Assembly (NCBI GenBank): GCA_016292545.1
Contig: JAEDIG010000101.1
Coordinates: 1 to 8,948 of the forward strand
Direction of reading: 5' to 3'
Length of the DNA stretch: 8,948 nucleotides
From: Bacteroidaceae bacterium
Lineage (GTDB): Bacteria > Bacteroidota > Bacteroidia > Bacteroidales > Bacteroidaceae
The notes below the pieces were generated by a model. The model was not told where the DNA came from, did no database searches, and saw only the letters and a program-made list of their open reading frames with translations. The position numbers were made by a program, and so were the translations under genes. Below are positions 7,501 to 8,948 of this stretch, piece after piece (the first letter of the stretch is position 1; every line of letters starts with the position of its first letter).

Positions 7501-8538
7501 ATGGCACGCTCGCTCATCGACTATGCCGACCGTGTTATCGACTATCCCGACCACATATATGAGTTGGATGAAGCCTGTCAACTGGTGTGGGACGACTGGA
7601 CGCTGGGCATCTTCAACACCAAGGAGGAGATCGACAACAGCCTGGCCCAGCTGGCCGAACTGTTTGGCAGCATGACACTGGAACTGCCGCAGGCCGACCT
7701 GCTCGACCTTGTCTTCAATGCCGAGGAAGGCAGCGTGGTGGACCAGTCTGCCATGCAGAACACAGTGCTGGCATCGGCTGACATGAAGGTGGTCGCCAGC
7801 CCCAAGCTGGGCATGGACGTGATGTGTCTGGCCGAAAACGGATGGGCAACCAACAATGCCGTTTCCTATGCCAAGGTTCCCGTGAGTGAAGAGCTGTGGA
7901 ACGGCATGGCCGACGGCCTCACTGTGGAATGCTACCTGCGCCCCACATGGGAAGGCGAGGAAATGCCTGGCAACTGGGCCAGCTGTCTGGGCATGGAGGA
8001 AGCTGGTGGTCTGGGCATGATCATGTACAACGGGCACTGGATGTTCGAGCTCAACGTGAACGGTTCCTATCGCGATGCGGTCTACAACGCACCTGTGGTG
8101 AAGGATGAATGGATTCATCTTGTAGGCGTATGGAACCAGGAAGATGGCATCATCAACCTCTATGTGAACGGTGAATTTGCAGGTTCCACCTCTGGCGACG
8201 GTGCACTCACCTATCCCAACGTGACAGACTGCTGGATTGGCGTAGGCGGTGACCTGAGAGTTGAAGGCACGCCTGGTGCCATGCTCCAGGGCGACATCGC
8301 CATCTTCCGCATCTACGACCAGCCCGTCAACGGCTCACAGGCCGCGGCCATGTGGAGAAACGTGAAGGCCATGGACACCGGCAATCCCGAACACACCGAG
8401 GACGGCACAGGCATAGCCAACGTAATGGCCGGACAGCAGCAGCCCGAGGGCATCTACAACATGATGGGCCAGAAACTGGCTCGCCCCGCACGTGGCATCA
8501 ACATCATAGGCGACAAGAAGGTGTATATCCGCAAGTAA
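4570..8538 (+). CDS. Exported protein with two LamG-like domains, beta-repeats and a jelly-roll domain
   Basis: This 1322-residue protein has a signal peptide (1-20, likely cut after AIQAQ). A LamG/concanavalin-like domain follows at about 23-257, with the typical WVHLVGVWD and GDIALARIYDDALTDEQ blocks. Residues about 265-500 hold a beta-repeat region resembling GLUG/right-handed helix repeats (FFDGQGHTITV, then GG-rich turns). A helical stretch (about 555-700) looks like FIVAR-type spacers. A jelly-roll, carbohydrate-binding-like domain covers about 703-888 (NADFANGFQGW start, GLKNGVYRLQVKG). A second helical spacer (about 890-1035) leads to a second LamG-like domain (about 1040-1276) clearly duplicated from the first. 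The C-terminus (about 1281-1322) has the short Bacteroidales tail GIYNMMGQKL followed by GDKKVYIRK. I see no catalytic motif, so the likely role is surface binding of a glycan or protein. The start lies 49 bases after the phosphoesterase stop with no terminator between, so co-transcription is likely. Confidence 0.9.
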   Translation: MKKRLLFSSALMVALAIQAQVPKADLLDVVFQPDGTAVDVSASQRVINQIGTPAVKQSTQLGLPVLCNGSTTWASAPTDYFTVDVPDEMWASLADGHTFECMVRPYWDGGLPTSWASILSVQQTGGVGMLFTEGKWAYEPRIGGSYHTLTWDGTPERSAWVHLVGVWDAAAGQVRLYKNGELASSEDVEGELDRPSAEGTPWMGIGCDYTGKAEGAEHTFQGDIALARIYDDALTDEQAAALWQQAKAMDSGEAEHQEETEFSSLRYNEEGTILVATAEELYKAALLSQQNATMNVMLEADIDYTDYNQVFTVYPRTYNGFFDGQGHTITVNLDIENWTSGFIADLGKGSEVRDLTLKGTVTTSQQWTSPLLGMNAGGTVKNVTVEVEMTTYYSGDTYCGGFSSWDGTGSRYENCISKCVMNAPNGGTMAGFTADVAGDTHFVNCLALCQMSAADATWCSEFVGWVSGGTAYTDNVYYINPAEMPCRYGNCTLVDETQLASGEICVRLNKGVVSPNAVWHQTLGTDDAPTLDPTHGVVIGAGSQYMCINDESDIPGVAAEYAQLKRDEVGEPLAYTALVSDVKAALDQLETVSTWSELETAHTTVQTLLDRLAKNIQAYIDLQEVASRVYDRLSEMSGTYVEAMLPYFEDAIEPCEDYPLGTYLYVIENYSLDTDDVLAMTAAIDEMEKKAMAIEAAVGADVTILIENADFANGFQGWKGQVMTDYGTNGNMNAAESWSSRGFDMYQTITGLKNGVYRLQVKGGYRPFDDVYANQYYPTIYANDQVNYLQNVIEDMIPAADAVDKENCWIDPDAAVRDKEVLDTEGTLLGYALHGVQSCCYAFQAGRYPNSILVDVQDGQLTVGIRHPYSQYGGNEWVGIGDIHLTYEGTLEEAGEAISQTLASLVARAKHIQQYEFSNGEDYAWYPNFSQALKDRLNSAVEAAQAEGLTPAEQYAVIQTFSQIFNEIVDSKRLYADMARSLIDYADRVIDYPDHIYELDEACQLVWDDWTLGIFNTKEEIDNSLAQLAELFGSMTLELPQADLLDLVFNAEEGSVVDQSAMQNTVLASADMKVVASPKLGMDVMCLAENGWATNNAVSYAKVPVSEELWNGMADGLTVECYLRPTWEGEEMPGNWASCLGMEEAGGLGMIMYNGHWMFELNVNGSYRDAVYNAPVVKDEWIHLVGVWNQEDGIINLYVNGEFAGSTSGDGALTYPNVTDCWIGVGGDLRVEGTPGAMLQGDIAIFRIYDQPVNGSQAAAMWRNVKAMDTGNPEHTEDGTGIANVMAGQQQPEGIYNMMGQKLARPARGINIIGDKKVYIRK

Positions 8539-8562
8539 CCAGCCGACAACACAAAGTTTCAA

Positions 8563-8575
8563 GCCCCGAAGGGGC
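8563..8575 (+). repeat. GCCCC-GAA-GGGGC hairpin, first of two copies
   Basis: A perfect 5-base GC stem with a 3-base loop, 24 bases after the LamG gene stop codon. The same 13 bases recur at 8734-8746, each time ahead of a CAGGG-type palindrome. It looks like the leading module of the composite repeat and probably adds structure to the 3' end of the operon mRNA. Confidence 0.6.
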
Positions 8576-8584
8576 AAAAACCAT

Positions 8585-8618
8585 CAGCTCAGGGCATGGT
8601 CCCTGGGCTGTATTTTTT
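8585..8618 (+). terminator. Rho-independent terminator of the operon
   Basis: CAGCTCAGGG (8585-8594) pairs with CCCTGGGCTG (8601-8610) over 10 bases including one G-U pair, with a 6-base loop. TATTTTTT follows directly (8611-8618). It lies 46 bases after the LamG gene stop, a suitable place for the end of the operon. Its arms resemble the outer arms of the 42-base palindrome at 8828-8869 with the middle removed, so it may have arisen from the dispersed repeat. Confidence 0.8.
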
Positions 8619-8621
8619 AAT

Positions 8622-8652
8622 GCCCTGGAAGAGCAAAAGCTACCAGCCCAGG
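8622..8652 (+). repeat. Degenerate partial copy of the composite repeat
   Basis: Starting with GCCCTGGAAGAGCAA and ending in CCAGCCCAGG, this stretch matches the minus-strand reading of 143-111, which has GCCCTGGAAGGGCAA and CCAGCCCAGG at nearly the same spacing (one base shorter here). The copy stops inside the core palindrome: the remaining core and the last hairpin module are missing. The next bases, through about 8730, carry only small hairpins (AACTT/AAGTT at 8690-8703) and no gene. Confidence 0.55.
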
Positions 8653-8733
8653 ACGCTGTTAACGTGTAACATCATAGATAAACTTATTCAACTTTCGCAA
8701 GTTCAATTTCGTTGTGAATGAGCGTATTAGCAC

Positions 8734-8922
8734 GCCCCGAAGGGGCAACCGACGCCAAGCCGAGGGCCATCAAGCCACGCTTGAATGGCCGAGGCGCGAA
8801 GGAGGAAGGCGAAGCCAACCTGCTACTAGCCCAGGGCAGAATAGAGCGGAGCGGAATGGCACCCTGGGTGTCACGAACCACACACAAAAACAACGCCCTA
8901 CAGGGTAGGGCGTTCAAAATAG
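8734..8922 (+). repeat. Composite palindromic intergenic repeat, right copy
   Basis: Modules in order on the plus strand are: the GCCCC/GGGGC hairpin (8734-8746); a hairpin with 11-base arms and one bulged A (8765-8775 with 8779-8790); a small GGC-GAA-GCC hairpin (8808-8816); the 57-base core (8816-8872); and a perfect 10-base stem AACGCCCTAC/GTAGGGCGTT with loop AGG (8892-8914) followed by CAAAATAG. The core matches the left copy at 52 of 57 positions in opposite genomic orientation. The 8765-8790 hairpin has no counterpart in the left copy. Short reading frames crossing this region are broken by palindromes and look like nothing known. After it, 8923-8948 shows only an ATTA-rich short hairpin and an A-run. 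Confidence 0.8.
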
Positions 8923-8948
8923 ATATTAAAATCTGCTCAAAAAAGTGT

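Noticed and set aside
5779..8118. A 779-codon open frame on the minus strand inside the LamG gene
   Set aside because: It is in codon register with the sense gene, so its stops could come only from sense TTA, CTA or TCA codons. The gene's strong preference for CTG/CTC and AGC/TCC makes these rare. The translation is low-complexity His/Val/Gly-rich with no domain signature.
8684..8917. Short frames on both strands in the 3' region (also 8714-8908)
   Set aside because: They lie almost entirely in the palindromic repeat, where the complementary arms produce matching open frames on both strands.
1..8948. CRISPR array, tRNA, rRNA, insertion sequence or polysaccharide utilisation locus
   Set aside because: No regularly spaced repeats, RNA-gene landmarks, transposase or SusC/SusD-like protein could be seen on either strand.

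Overview
The window looks like a chromosomal accessory locus from a Bacteroidales bacterium, most likely Prevotellaceae-like, although I cannot fix the genus from sequence alone. Three things point there: C-terminal tails of the type IX secretion or Bacteroidales surface-protein kind on both exported proteins, candidate promoters with the Bacteroidetes form (TTTG about 20 bases before TAnnTTTG) in place of the sigma-70 form, and starts that lack a clear Shine-Dalgarno sequence. Coding DNA is GC-rich, with Leu codons mostly CTG/CTC. The 316-base gap between the divergent genes is clearly more AT-rich.

Layout: (1) 1-178 holds a palindromic intergenic repeat lying just 3' of the first gene. (2) 179-1318, minus strand, encodes a membrane-embedded AraC-type regulator with about seven N-terminal transmembrane helices and a cytoplasmic double helix-turn-helix. 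(3) 1319-1634 is the divergent control region. It holds a candidate promoter for each direction, two direct copies of a TTGCTRCCCAGTT motif spaced 22 bases apart, a third inverted copy that makes a 17-base-arm inverted repeat with the second, and a second inverted repeat around the plus-strand promoter. (4) 1635-4520, plus strand, encodes an exported calcineurin-like metallophosphoesterase with an N-terminal fibronectin-like domain, Ig-like repeats and a sorting tail. (5) 4570-8538, plus strand and 49 bases downstream, encodes a 1322-residue exported protein with a LamG-like domain near each end, a beta-repeat region and a jelly-roll-like domain between them, and a short sorting tail. (6) 8539-8948 is non-coding and contains a rho-independent terminator, a degenerate repeat fragment and a second full copy of the palindromic repeat.

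Working model (inference): the membrane regulator senses a signal in the envelope and controls itself and the divergent two-gene operon. The operon puts a phosphoesterase and a glycan- or ligand-binding multidomain protein on the cell surface. No SusC/SusD pair, glycoside hydrolase, transposase, tRNA, rRNA or CRISPR array is visible. The most unusual non-coding feature is the composite multi-hairpin repeat, present at both ends of the window in opposite orientation. In each case it begins just after a stop codon and points the same way as the gene before it.
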